A stretch of 64,000 bases of DNA from Sulfitobacter sp043557345 (GTDB taxonomy: Bacteria; Pseudomonadota; Alphaproteobacteria; Rhodobacterales; Rhodobacteraceae), in contig NZ_JBIFFV010000002.1 in NCBI RefSeq assembly GCF_043557345.1, positions 62,001 through 126,000 of the forward strand. The letters are read 5' to 3'. The notes below the pieces were generated by a model that made no database searches, was not told where the DNA came from, and saw only the letters and a program-made list of their open reading frames with translations. Positions 23,401 through 31,848 of this stretch are shown one piece after another (positions within the stretch are counted from its first letter, which is position 1; each line of letters begins with the position of its first letter). The translations under genes were made by a program, and so were the position numbers.

Positions 23401-23558
23401 ATGAAGGAGTCCGACAAGCCAGTCATCGTCGTCACCGGTTCAAGCGGCTACCTCGGGGCGGCGGTCGTCAAACGATTGCACGAAAAATACCGTGTCGTTG
23501 GACTGGACCGCCATTCACCGCCTCATCCCCCGCATCAGGCCGAATGTATCTGCTTTGC
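23401..23558 (+). pseudogene. SDR-family NAD-dependent epimerase, N-terminal stub
   Basis: ATG 23401 starts a Rossmann-fold SDR: VIVVTGSSGYLGAAVVKRL with the TGxxGxLG nucleotide motif, then VVGLDRHSPPHPP. Similarity to the family stops at about residue 52 (AECIC), where the frame runs into the end of an insertion-sequence remnant and stops at 23626. The rest of the protein is missing. It was probably the last gene of the rightward operon before truncation by an IS-mediated event. Confidence 0.72.
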
Positions 23559-23566
23559 TGGATACC

Positions 23567-23938
23567 TCATTCCTCGAACTGCCCAGCCCCTGTCATGCTT
23601 TTTTGAGCAGACGGTTCTCGAGTGTTAGGTCGGCCGCGCATTCTTTCAGAGCCATGGCTTCCGATCTCAACTCCTTCACCTCAGGGATGTCGCCTGACGC
23701 GCTGTCTCGCCGGAAAGACGACGATTTCCAGTCTCAAGGAATTCCTTCGACCAAGTGCAGTACAGGCTGTCAGAGATGCCCTTGCGGCGACATAACGCCG
23801 AGATGCTTTCCTCCCCGCGCAATCCGGCTAAAACAATTCTGATTATCTCCTCCGCCGAGTAGGTCTGGCGGTCTTACGGCGGAAGTTCTTGACCAGCTTG
23901 TTTGCTGCGTCTTTCGATGTTCCGGGCTTCTTGTTCAT
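23567..23938 (-). pseudogene. IS3-family OrfA remnant (frameshifted)
   Basis: On the minus strand ATG 23938 starts MNKKPGTSKDAANKLVKNFRRK and then hits an early stop. In another frame GLRGEESISALCRRKGISDSLY follows, then KELRSEAMALKECAADLTLE, the leucine-zipper part of IS3 OrfA. At least two frameshifts break it. The TGA at 23567 overlaps ATGAGGTATCCAGC, the first codons of an OrfB that is cut off at about 23558 by the SDR stub. A possible IS end, TGTCCCCCGGGGTGCTGG, lies at about 23998-24015. Confidence 0.75.
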
Positions 23939-24052
23939 CTTCGCTCCTTAAAAGCTACGATGAACCAAAAACACTCCGTCGTTCAAATTCTAAAATCTGT
24001 CCCCCGGGGTGCTGGCGTCAGGCAGCGGACGCTTAACGATCGAAGCGTTACG

Positions 24053-24340
24053 CTAGCGTAAAGACGTTGGTGCGACTTCAAAAATAGATTGGAGAAACCG
24101 ACAAGGATTGGTCCCAATACATTTCAGTATGACGCACAACTCGACCACATCTAAACGACGTTCTCCCAACTCATACTTGGCTACGTAAGAAGGAGGCTTT
24201 CCTAGCATTTTCGCAAGCTCAGCTTGTGAAAGTGCTGCAGCCTTCCGGCTTTCGATCAATTTTTTGCGGAAAACCAAGTATGTCTCCGTGTGCGCGGCGC
24301 CTGCCAATGTTTTGCTCCAATCGTGCTCGACAGGGTGCAA
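24053..24340 (-). CDS. XRE-family helix-turn-helix protein
   Basis: The 95-residue protein (TTG start at 24340, poorly supported) has a Cro/CI-type HTH at about residues 27-80: RKAAALSQAELAKMLGKPPSYVAKYELGERRLDVVEL. No other domain is present. It is divergent from the unknown gene at 24381 with only 40 bases between, the usual layout of a regulator and its target. It sits in scrap DNA between two IS remnants and has lower GC than the surroundings. Confidence 0.68.
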   Translation of the reverse strand: MHPVEHDWSKTLAGAAHTETYLVFRKKLIESRKAAALSQAELAKMLGKPPSYVAKYELGERRLDVVELCVILKCIGTNPCRFLQSIFEVAPTSLR

Positions 24341-24380
24341 TACGTTGGTTAGTCAGGCACTCCCAAAATAGGAGTGATTC

Positions 24381-24758
24381 GTGTCCCCAATAAATGGCCA
24401 ACTTTCTGCCCTCGGTCTAAGCAATGATCTTGTTCTGCCCTTTTTACTCGTTTGGTATGGTTGGCTTTCTAAAGAGCAAGCTGGCGTTGCGAAAAAGCGG
24501 CGGCTCATAGTTATCAAGTGCAAGCTATCTGCCGAACCTGATGGAGGGCGTGCGTTTCTAACAGAGCGCGGGAGACGCAAGTTAAAAGCTTTTTTTGCAA
24601 CCGACGTAGATCACGAAATGGCGTACGTTTATGCTACCTATCTAAAGGAGTACGGCAAGGTCAGCTCTGATCGTTGGTGCATGTACGCGGGCACTCCTCT
24701 CGGAGGCGGAGCAAGCGGGTTTGATTGGTATCACAATAAGGAAAATCTCATGCCATAA
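24381..24758 (+). CDS. Orphan protein of unknown function
   Basis: From GTG 24381, six bases after AGGAG, a 125-residue frame encodes a soluble basic protein. It has no signal peptide and no clear membrane helix. The first 35 residues are hydrophobic (LVLPFLLVWYGWL), then comes AKKRRLIVIKCK, and the C-terminal part is rich in aromatic residues (WCMYAGTPLGGGASGFDWYHN). I do not recognise a family. It is divergent from the XRE-type regulator. Base composition differs from neighbours, which suggests recent acquisition. Confidence 0.5.
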   Translation: MSPINGQLSALGLSNDLVLPFLLVWYGWLSKEQAGVAKKRRLIVIKCKLSAEPDGGRAFLTERGRRKLKAFFATDVDHEMAYVYATYLKEYGKVSSDRWCMYAGTPLGGGASGFDWYHNKENLMP

Positions 24759-24796
24759 GGGCTTTTCGCTGACCTGCTCCCCTTAGTCCGCTATTT

Positions 24797-25095
24797 TGAG
24801 TTAGCTCTGTTCAGGTCTGGGTCTTTTACTAACCGTTGGTGATGCTCTCACGGAATGAGCCCGTCGAGGCTCGTGTGTGGGCGATGGGGATTGTAGTCCT
24901 CGCGCCAGGCAGAGAGCAGGTCCCGGGCTTGGCGCAGGTCGGCGAACAAATGCTCGCTGAGGCATTCGTCCCGCAGACGGCCATTGAAGCTTTCCACGAA
25001 GCCGTTCTGCATAGGTTTTCCGGGGGCGATGTAGTGCAATTCGACGCATCGCTCCTCCTGCCATTGCAAGATGGTGTTCGATGTTAGCTCCGTTC
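24797..25095 (-). pseudogene. IS3-family OrfB C-terminal remnant
   Basis: The minus strand encodes GTELTSNTILQWQEERC...HYIAPGKPMQNGFVESFNGRLRDECLSEHLF and TSLDGLIP, the last third of an IS3-type integrase. The D in the expected DNGTELTSN is lost (it reads CYGTELTSN) and an in-frame TGA interrupts the end. The catalytic E in FVESFNGRLRDE is kept. The upstream part is missing, so it cannot function. It belongs to a different IS3 subgroup from the OrfA remnant at 23567. Confidence 0.78.
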
Positions 25096-25807
25096 CATAG
25101 CACGTAGGGAAGAAGCGCCGCTGAGAGGTTCTAGCAGCTTCCGCAACCCTCAAATTGCGCAGCGGCTAGCCATAACCGGGTCTCAGGTCTCAACAGTGGT
25201 TTTGCATAACCACACCGCTGAGGAGACCGGCAATGGCGGCTATCTATGCTACCCTTGTCAACCGTGTTGGTCGCCATCGACATGAGGTTCTGATCAGCAC
25301 TCCCGGCAAGTAGCGCCGCCGCCGCATATCGATCATGAACACGCTGGAAGATTTCGACCGCTTAGCCATAAATCCCGCCAGCTACGCCCGCAACAAGAGC
25401 TGCGGTTTGCCGGGAAGGCCCAGTAGGTCAGCCCACATCACACGTGAGCAAAATCGTGTTACTCGACTGGTTGTCGGTACATCTGTGGAATCACCACATA
25501 CAAATCGACATGGCCGACACACTATTACTGCGGCGCAACGGCTGCGCACCGAACCGACCCGATCTGAGAAATCTGCAAACAGACACACCTTTCAATCTTG
25601 TGAGCCCGAGATTCTGGGTGGAAAACTCTGTATCACCTATTAGGTGACGATCTGGACGCTCGCCGATAGGTTGCGATTGGGAAGAAAAAAAATATACCCA
25701 TGGAGAATACTGTTAAGGTTGCAGTTTCAGAACGCGCCGATCTACCTGATTATAAAGAAAATTTACTCGCTCACTCACTCACCGGGTAGAAAAACAAGTT
25801 AAATACG
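25096..25807. other. Gene-poor scrap region before the rarA junction
   Basis: I see no credible gene here. Only short frames are open, and none has a family pattern or good start signal. A small hairpin, GTGGTTTTGCATAACCAC, lies near 25196-25213. The composition is close to that of the accessory block, so the region belongs to it. It ends where rarA coding begins abruptly at about 25808. Confidence 0.5.
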
Positions 25808-26362
25808 ATTTCGGCGCTGCACAAATCCATGCGCGGCTCAGACCCGGACGCGGCGCTTTACTGGCTGGGGCGAATGCTGGAGGGCGGCGAGGACCCGCGC
25901 TACCTGATGCGGCGGATTACACGCATGGCAGTGGAGGATGTGGGCCTCGCCGATCCGCAGGCACAGGCCGTCTGCCTGCAAGCATGGGAGACCTACGAGC
26001 GCCTCGGCAGCCCCGAGGGGGAGTTGGCCATCGCGCAGGCGCTGACCTATATCTGCCTCGCCCCGAAATCCAACGCGGTCTACAAGGCCTACAAGGACGC
26101 GCGGCGACTGGCGCGCAGCACCGGGTCGGAGCCGCCGCCGAAACATATCCTGAACGCGCCGACCAAGCTGATGAAGGAACAGGGCTACGGCGCGGGCTAT
26201 GCCTATGACCATGACGCCGAGGACGGGTTCTCGGGGCAGAACTACTTTCCTGACGCGATGGCGCGGCCCAGCCTTTACGAGCCGGTCGAACGCGGTTTCG
26301 AGCGGGAGTTGAAAAAGCGGCAGGATTACTTCGCCGGGCTGCGCGCCAAGCGGAAAACTTGA
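25808..26362 (+). pseudogene. rarA: rarA (mgsA) remnant, C-terminal part only
   Basis: The frame encodes ISALHKSMRGSDPDAALYWLGRMLEGGEDPRYLMRRI and continues to the normal RarA end (HILNAPTKLMKEQGYGAGYAYDHD, QNYFPDAM). This is about the last 184 residues of a protein that is normally near 440. The Walker ATPase half is missing, and the preceding codons back to a TAG at 25787 are unrelated. RarA acts at stalled replication forks; this piece cannot do so. The first ATG is at 25829. The break marks the right edge of the acquired block. Confidence 0.85.
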
Positions 26363-26393
26363 CTCCGGGCCGCGCAGGCGCGATGGGGTGTCG

Positions 26394-26747
26394 ATGATGA
26401 AAACACTGATCATGGTGGCGCTCGGCGGCGCTCTGGGCGCGTGTCTGCGCTACCTTGTCGGTCTGGCCGTCGGCTTCCCGCTGGGCACGCTTGCGGCCAA
26501 TGTCGCAGGCTCGCTCGCCATCGGGCTGGTCTGGGTCACGTTCGCCGACAGGGCGTTGCTGCTGCCTTTCCTGATGACAGGGCTTCTGGGCGGTTTCACG
26601 ACCTTTTCGGCGTTTTCACTCGATACCCTGCGGTTGCTCGAAGAGGGCCGGTCAGGGATCGCACTTTCATATGTGGGGGCCTCGGTGATCTTGTCGCTGG
26701 CCGCCTGTTTGCTGGGCCTCTGGCTGGCCCGAGAGGTATTGGCATGA
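26394..26747 (+). CDS. crcB: Fluoride exporter CrcB/FluC
   Basis: The 117-residue protein has four membrane helices and the FluC signatures GGALGACLRYLVG, GTLAANVAGS and GGFTTFSAFS. It forms a dimeric channel that lets fluoride leave the cell. ATG 26394 is preferred, with a second ATG at 26397. It overlaps the pseudouridine synthase gene by four bases. No fluoride riboswitch is evident in the 31 bases before it. Confidence 0.93.
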   Translation: MMKTLIMVALGGALGACLRYLVGLAVGFPLGTLAANVAGSLAIGLVWVTFADRALLLPFLMTGLLGGFTTFSAFSLDTLRLLEEGRSGIALSYVGASVILSLAACLLGLWLAREVLA

Positions 26748-27790
26748 GCCGCGTACAGACAGTGACCGTCGCCGAGGGCGATGGCGACCAGCGGCTCGAC
26801 CGCTGGTTCAAGCGGATGTTTCCGCAGATCAATCAGGGCCTCATCGAGAAGATGTGCCGCAAGGGCGAGATCCGTGTCGATGGGGGACGGGTCAAGGCCA
26901 ACACCCGGCTCGAGGCGGGCCAGCAGGTGCGCGTGCCGCCGCTGCCCGATGCCGCGCCGCCGCCGCCGCCCAAGCGCACGCGCATCACCGAGGCCGACGC
27001 CAAGATGATCCGCGACTGCGTGATCTACCGCGACGATCATGTCATCGCGCTGAACAAACCCGCCGGTCTGGCGGTGCAGGGCGGCTCGGGGCAGGCGGAC
27101 CGCCACGTCGACGCGCTGTCCGAGGCGCTGACCTTCGACGCCGAGGAAAAGCCGCGCCTCGTGCACCGGCTTGACCGCGACACCTCGGGCGTCTTGCTGC
27201 TTGCGCGGACCCGCGCGGCGGCCAAGGCGCTGACGGCGGCGATGCGACACCGCGAGACCCGCAAGATCTACTGGGCCATCGTGGCGGGCGTGCCGACGCC
27301 CTATCTGGGCGAGATCAAATACGGTCTGGTCAAGGCGGGCGGTCATGGCCGCAAGGGCGAGGGCGAGAAGATGATTGCCGTGCACCCGCGCGACATGGAC
27401 GACACGCCGGGCGCGAAACGCGCGCATACGCTTTACGCCACGCTTTTCCGCGTCGGCTCGCGAGCCTCCTGGGTGGCGATGGAGCCGGTCACCGGCCGCA
27501 CTCACCAGCTGCGCGCCCATATGGCCGAGATCGGGCATCCCATTGTCGGCGACGGTAAATACGGCGGCTCGGGGCAGGAGAACCTCGGCGATGGCTGGGG
27601 CGCGCAACTGGGCGGGATCATCTCGAAGAAGCTGCATCTGCACGCGCGGATGATGCGTTTCGAGCATCCTCATACCCGCAAGGTGGTGACGATCACCGCC
27701 GAACTGCCCGACCACATGGCCCATAGCTGGGACACCTTCGGCTGGACCGAGGATTTGGCCGACGAAGACCCCTTCGAGTCGCTGCAATGA
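26744..27790 (+). CDS. rluC: RluC-type 23S rRNA pseudouridine synthase
   Basis: The 348-residue product has an S4 RNA-binding domain (about residues 13-75) and the catalytic motif HRLDRDTSGVLLLA with the key Asp near residue 144. The RluC/RluD group makes pseudouridine in 23S rRNA; RluC is the best match by arrangement. A proline-rich linker (PDAAPPPPPK) joins the domains. The ATG at 26744 overlaps the crcB stop. Confidence 0.88.
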   Translation: MSRVQTVTVAEGDGDQRLDRWFKRMFPQINQGLIEKMCRKGEIRVDGGRVKANTRLEAGQQVRVPPLPDAAPPPPPKRTRITEADAKMIRDCVIYRDDHVIALNKPAGLAVQGGSGQADRHVDALSEALTFDAEEKPRLVHRLDRDTSGVLLLARTRAAAKALTAAMRHRETRKIYWAIVAGVPTPYLGEIKYGLVKAGGHGRKGEGEKMIAVHPRDMDDTPGAKRAHTLYATLFRVGSRASWVAMEPVTGRTHQLRAHMAEIGHPIVGDGKYGGSGQENLGDGWGAQLGGIISKKLHLHARMMRFEHPHTRKVVTITAELPDHMAHSWDTFGWTEDLADEDPFESLQ

Positions 27791-28470
27791 GCAAACCGCT
27801 CCGTTTGGTGATCTTTGACGTCGACGGCACGCTGGTCGATAGCCAAAGCGATATCGTCGCGGCGATGACGGCGGCCTTTGCGGCTGTGGAGGCACCCGCG
27901 CCAACGCGGGCCGAGATCCTGTCGATCGTCGGCCTGTCGCTGGATGTGGCGATGACGGTACTGGCCCCCACGCGCCCGGCGGGGGATCACCTTGCGATGG
28001 TTGAAGCCTATAAGGCTGCCTATATGACCCTGCGGGCCGAGGCGGGGGTGGCGCAATCCTCGCCGCTTTACCCCGGCGCGTTGGAGACGTTGCGGTGTCT
28101 TCACGCAGAGCCGGAGGTGCTGTTGGGCGTCGCCACGGGCAAGTCGAAACGCGGGCTGGACAAGCTGATCGCCGGTCACGGGCTGGAGGGTCTTTTCATC
28201 ACGCAGCAGGTGGCGGATTTTCATCCCTCCAAGCCGCATCCGTCGATGATCCATCAGGCGATGGCCGATGCCGGGGTGGGGCCTGAGGCGACGGTGATGA
28301 TCGGCGATACCTCTTTCGACATGGACATGGCCGCCGCTGCCGGGGTGACCGGGATCGGCGTCAAATGGGGCTATCACGGCCCGGACCGGCTGGCTGCCGC
28401 CGCGCATCTGGTCGAGGATTTCGCGGCGCTGCCCGCCCTGCTGGAACAAATCTGGAGCATTCCCGCATGA
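27787..28470 (+). CDS. HAD-family hydrolase, phosphoglycolate phosphatase-like
   Basis: The 227-residue product has the HAD motifs DVDGTLVDS (Asp11, Asp13), the motif II Thr in GVATGKSKRGL, Lys in FHPSKPHPSM and GDTSFDMDMAAAAG. It is of the Gph/PGP type that hydrolyses small phosphate esters. It overlaps the rluC-like gene by four bases and the ATP12 gene by four bases, so the three are one operon. Confidence 0.88.
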   Translation: MSKPLRLVIFDVDGTLVDSQSDIVAAMTAAFAAVEAPAPTRAEILSIVGLSLDVAMTVLAPTRPAGDHLAMVEAYKAAYMTLRAEAGVAQSSPLYPGALETLRCLHAEPEVLLGVATGKSKRGLDKLIAGHGLEGLFITQQVADFHPSKPHPSMIHQAMADAGVGPEATVMIGDTSFDMDMAAAAGVTGIGVKWGYHGPDRLAAAAHLVEDFAALPALLEQIWSIPA

Positions 28471-29180
28471 GTGATTGGAAAGCCAAACGCTTTTGGAAAG
28501 ACGCCGCCGTGGTCGCGGTCGAAGACGGTTTCACCGTCGAATTGGATGGCCGCCGGGTGAAAACCCCGGCCAAGCGCCCGCTGACCCTGCCCACCCGCAC
28601 CATGGCCGAGGCCGTGGCCGCCGAATGGCAGGCGCAGGAAAAACAGATCGACCCACGCACCATGCCGGTGACCAAGACCGCCAACGCCGCGATCGACAAG
28701 GTGGCCGTGCAAAAGGCCGAGGTCGTCGGGATGCTCGCGGCCTATGGCGACAGCGATCTTCTGTGCTACCGCGCCGACAGCCCCGAAGGTTTGGTCGCCC
28801 GGCAAGCGGCTGAGTGGGATCCGATGCTGGACTGGGCCGCGCAAATCCTTGGCGCGCGGTTAGAGACGCGGGAGGGCATCATGCACGAGCCGCAAGCGCC
28901 CGAAGCCCTGGCCGAGTTGCACCGGCGGACGGCGGCGCTTGATGCCTTTGAACTGGCGGCTTTTCATGACCTTGTGAGCCTCACCGGCTCGCTGATCCTT
29001 GGCTTTGCCGCGCTGGAACAGGCCTTTGACCCCGAGGAGATTTGGGCCCTGTCGCGGCTGGATGAGACATGGCAGGCCGAGCAATGGGGCCGCGATGACC
29101 TGGCCGAGCAAGAGGCCGAAATCAAGCGGCAGGCGTTTTTACATGCATGTGCAATAATTGTGCTTTGCAAAGCTGCTTAA
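28467..29180 (+). CDS. ATP12-family F1-ATPase assembly chaperone
   Basis: The 237-residue product matches the ATP12 family found in Alphaproteobacteria: SDWKAKRFWKDA, GFTVELDGRRVKTPAKRPLTLPT, then DPRTMPVTKTANAAID and LTGSLILGFA. In mitochondria ATP12 binds the alpha subunit of F1; in bacteria the same role is presumed. The C-terminus (ACAIIVLCKAA) is unusual. ATG 28467 overlaps the preceding stop. Confidence 0.9.
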   Translation: MSDWKAKRFWKDAAVVAVEDGFTVELDGRRVKTPAKRPLTLPTRTMAEAVAAEWQAQEKQIDPRTMPVTKTANAAIDKVAVQKAEVVGMLAAYGDSDLLCYRADSPEGLVARQAAEWDPMLDWAAQILGARLETREGIMHEPQAPEALAELHRRTAALDAFELAAFHDLVSLTGSLILGFAALEQAFDPEEIWALSRLDETWQAEQWGRDDLAEQEAEIKRQAFLHACAIIVLCKAA

Positions 29181-29373
29181 CTTGATAAAAGCTTTGCGCC
29201 GCGATGTGAAAACCCGCCCTGATTTTGCCCATCGTGCCCTTGACCTTCAAACCTGAATCCGCCCACACTGCTGCTCATTGAGCAGGGGGAACTCTGCACA
29301 AGATCGCTTTCGGCGTCATCTGGCGTCGGATTAACCGCCAGTGAACGTGGCGGACTATCAGGAAGAGGTAAAA

Positions 29374-30390
29374 ATGAAAAAAACCGTAATTTTTGGCGCG
29401 CTGACCGTTGCTGGCCTTGCGGCCGGTGCTGCTGGTGCCGCCACGCTTGATGACGTCAAGGCGCGCGGCAAGCTGAACTGTGGCGTGACCACCGGCCTTG
29501 CTGGCTTTGCCGCGCCGAACGCCAACGGCGAATGGGAAGGTTTCGACGTGGCCGTGTGCCGTGCCGTTGCTGCCGCCGTTCTGGGCGACAAGAACGCCGT
29601 GGAATTCGTGCCGACAACCGGCAAGACCCGCTTCACCGCGCTGGCCTCGGGCGAGATCGACTTCCTCGCACGCAACACCACATGGACCTTCAGCCGCGAC
29701 ACCGACCTGAAGTTCGACTTCATCGGCGTGAACTACTACGACGGTCAGGGCTTCATGGTGCCGAAAGCGCTTGGCGTTTCCTCGGCCAAGGATCTGGACG
29801 GCGCGACCGTCTGCATCCAGACCGGCACCACGACCGAGCTGAACCTCGCGGACTTCTTCCGCAAGAACAACATCAGCTACGAGCCGGTGCCCGTTGAAAC
29901 CAACGCCGAAGGCCAGCAGCAGTACCTTGCCGGTGCCTGCGACACCTACACCACCGACGCCTCCGGCCTTGCCGCGACACGCGCGACCTTCGAGAACCCC
30001 GATGAGCACGTGCTGCTGCCCGAGATCATCTCGAAAGAGCCGCTGGGCCCGCTGGTCCGTCACGGTGACAACGACTGGGGCGACATCACCCGTTGGGTGC
30101 TGAACGCGCTGATCGCTGCCGAAGAACTGGGCATCACCTCGGCCAACATCGAAGAGATGACCGGCAACACCAACAACCCCGAAGTCGCCCGCCTCTTGGG
30201 CACCGAGGGCACATTGGGTGAGATGATCGGCCTCGACGCCGACTGGGCCAAGCGCGCCATCATGGCCGAAGGCAACTACGGTGAGATCTTTGCCAAGAAC
30301 ATCGGCGAAGAGACCCCGATCGGTCTGGCACGCGGGCTGAACGCCCAGTGGACAGACGGTGGCCTGCTCTACGCACCGCCCTTCCGCTAA
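29374..30390 (+). CDS. aapJ: General L-amino acid ABC transporter, binding protein
   Basis: The 338-residue exported protein has a signal (MKKTVIFGALTVAGLAAGAAGA) and the AapJ/BztA pattern LNCGVTTGLAGFAAPNANGEWEGFDVAVCRAVAAAVLGD. It binds many L-amino acids in the periplasm and serves the permease encoded next. AGGAAGAGG lies eight bases before the ATG at 29374. A hairpin follows the gene, which probably lets it be made in excess. Confidence 0.94.
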   Translation: MKKTVIFGALTVAGLAAGAAGAATLDDVKARGKLNCGVTTGLAGFAAPNANGEWEGFDVAVCRAVAAAVLGDKNAVEFVPTTGKTRFTALASGEIDFLARNTTWTFSRDTDLKFDFIGVNYYDGQGFMVPKALGVSSAKDLDGATVCIQTGTTTELNLADFFRKNNISYEPVPVETNAEGQQQYLAGACDTYTTDASGLAATRATFENPDEHVLLPEIISKEPLGPLVRHGDNDWGDITRWVLNALIAAEELGITSANIEEMTGNTNNPEVARLLGTEGTLGEMIGLDADWAKRAIMAEGNYGEIFAKNIGEETPIGLARGLNAQWTDGGLLYAPPFR

Positions 30391-30401
30391 ATCGCGAAGC
30401 G

Positions 30402-30427
30402 AGGGGCGCGGGAATTCCCGCGCCCCT
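30402..30427 (+). terminator. Intercistronic hairpin after aapJ
   Basis: AGGGGCGCGGG, loop AATT, CCCGCGCCCCT make a perfect 26-base palindrome (11-bp stem). There is no T-run. In ABC importer operons such hairpins after the binding-protein gene shield its mRNA and lower transcription into the permease genes; that role is inferred from position. Confidence 0.65.
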
Positions 30428-30630
30428 TGCGCCTCTGGCCGGTGGGGCTGCTTGCCTCTGGCCTACGAAAACTCCCGACTGAAAAGAAGAACGGTCCAAA
30501 ACGACTGACGAAACCCCAACGAGACAATAAAAATCCACGATCGAGATAAATCGATCTACGACCAAAAATGATTCGGCCAAGGTGCGCCAAATGCACCGGA
30601 AAAAAAGAGCCGGAACACAGGGATACATAC

Positions 30631-31845
30631 ATGACGACATTCTCCGACCCTCCCAAGGCGTCGTTCCGGCCATCTATGCTGTTGAGCGACACCCGCTATC
30701 GGTCGATCACCTTTCAGGTGATTGCGCTGGCGCTGCTGGTCACGGCGATCTGGTATCTGGGATCGAACCTTGCCGCGAACCTGCGCGCTGCCGGGTTGAA
30801 CATCTCTTTCCAGTTCCTCGGCAATCCGGCGGGCTATGACATCAACCAGACGCTGATCCCCTATACCAGCCGATCGTCGAACCTTCAGGCGGCTTGGGTC
30901 GGGATCATCAACACGCTGCTGGTGTCCTTCCTTGCCTGTGTCACTGCCACGATCTTTGGCGTCCTCGCCGGGGTGCTGCGCCTGTCGAACAACTGGCTCG
31001 TGCGCAAGCTGATGGCGGGCTACGTCGAGATTTTCCGCAACATTCCGGTGCTGATCTGGATCCTGATCATCTACACCATCATGACCGCCGCGATGCCCGC
31101 GCCCTCGGCCTTCCGTGGTGACGATCCGGCCTCGACCATGATGCTGGGCTCTTTCGCCTTTACCAACCGGGGCGTCTATATTCCCGGGCCGGTCTGGGGG
31201 CCGGGGTCGATGATCGTGGTGGCGACTTTCGTGGCCTCGGTGATCGGCGTTTTCGCCTACCGCCGCTACGCGACGAAACTGCTCTATGACACAGGGCGCC
31301 TGCTGCCGATGCTTTGGCCTTCGGTCGCGATCCTTTTGCTGCCGACGATCATCATGTTCTTCATCATGGGCATGCCGATCGGGCTCGACTACCCCGCGCT
31401 CAAAGGCTTCAACTTCCGTGGCGGCATCCAAATCGGCGCGCCGCTGATCGCGCTGTGGTTCGCCCTGTCGATCTACACCGGTGCCTTCATCGCCGAGAAC
31501 GTCCGCGCGGGCATTCAGGCGGTCAGCAAGGGCCAGTCCGAAGCCGCCGCTGCCTTGGGCCTGCGGTCGGGCCGGATCATGAACCTCGTGGTGCTGCCGC
31601 AGGCGCTGCGGGTGATCATCCCGCCGCTCATTTCGAACTACCTCAACATCACCAAGAACTCCTCGCTGGCGATCCTTGTGGGCTATGCCGACATCACCGC
31701 GACGCTGGGCGGGATCACCCTGAACCAGACCGGACGGGCGATCGAATGCGTCGTTCTTCTGATGCTCTTCTACCTCGTCATCTCGCTGGGCATCTCCATG
31801 GTGATGAACGTCTACAACAACGCAACGAAGCTGAAGGAGCGTTAA
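30631..31845 (+). CDS. aapQ: General L-amino acid ABC transporter, permease AapQ
   Basis: The 404-residue membrane protein has about eight helices and the ABC permease EAA-type loop near the end (SEAAAALGLRSGRIMNLVVLPQALRVIIPP). It is of the long AapQ/BztB type. The ATG at 30631 follows ACAGGGA. It pairs with AapM to form the channel. Confidence 0.94.
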   Translation: MTTFSDPPKASFRPSMLLSDTRYRSITFQVIALALLVTAIWYLGSNLAANLRAAGLNISFQFLGNPAGYDINQTLIPYTSRSSNLQAAWVGIINTLLVSFLACVTATIFGVLAGVLRLSNNWLVRKLMAGYVEIFRNIPVLIWILIIYTIMTAAMPAPSAFRGDDPASTMMLGSFAFTNRGVYIPGPVWGPGSMIVVATFVASVIGVFAYRRYATKLLYDTGRLLPMLWPSVAILLLPTIIMFFIMGMPIGLDYPALKGFNFRGGIQIGAPLIALWFALSIYTGAFIAENVRAGIQAVSKGQSEAAAALGLRSGRIMNLVVLPQALRVIIPPLISNYLNITKNSSLAILVGYADITATLGGITLNQTGRAIECVVLLMLFYLVISLGISMVMNVYNNATKLKER

Positions 31846-31848
31846 GCC

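Noticed and set aside
29275..30063. A 262-codon frame opposite aapJ
   Set aside because: aapJ has clear family motifs on the plus strand; the opposite frame has none.
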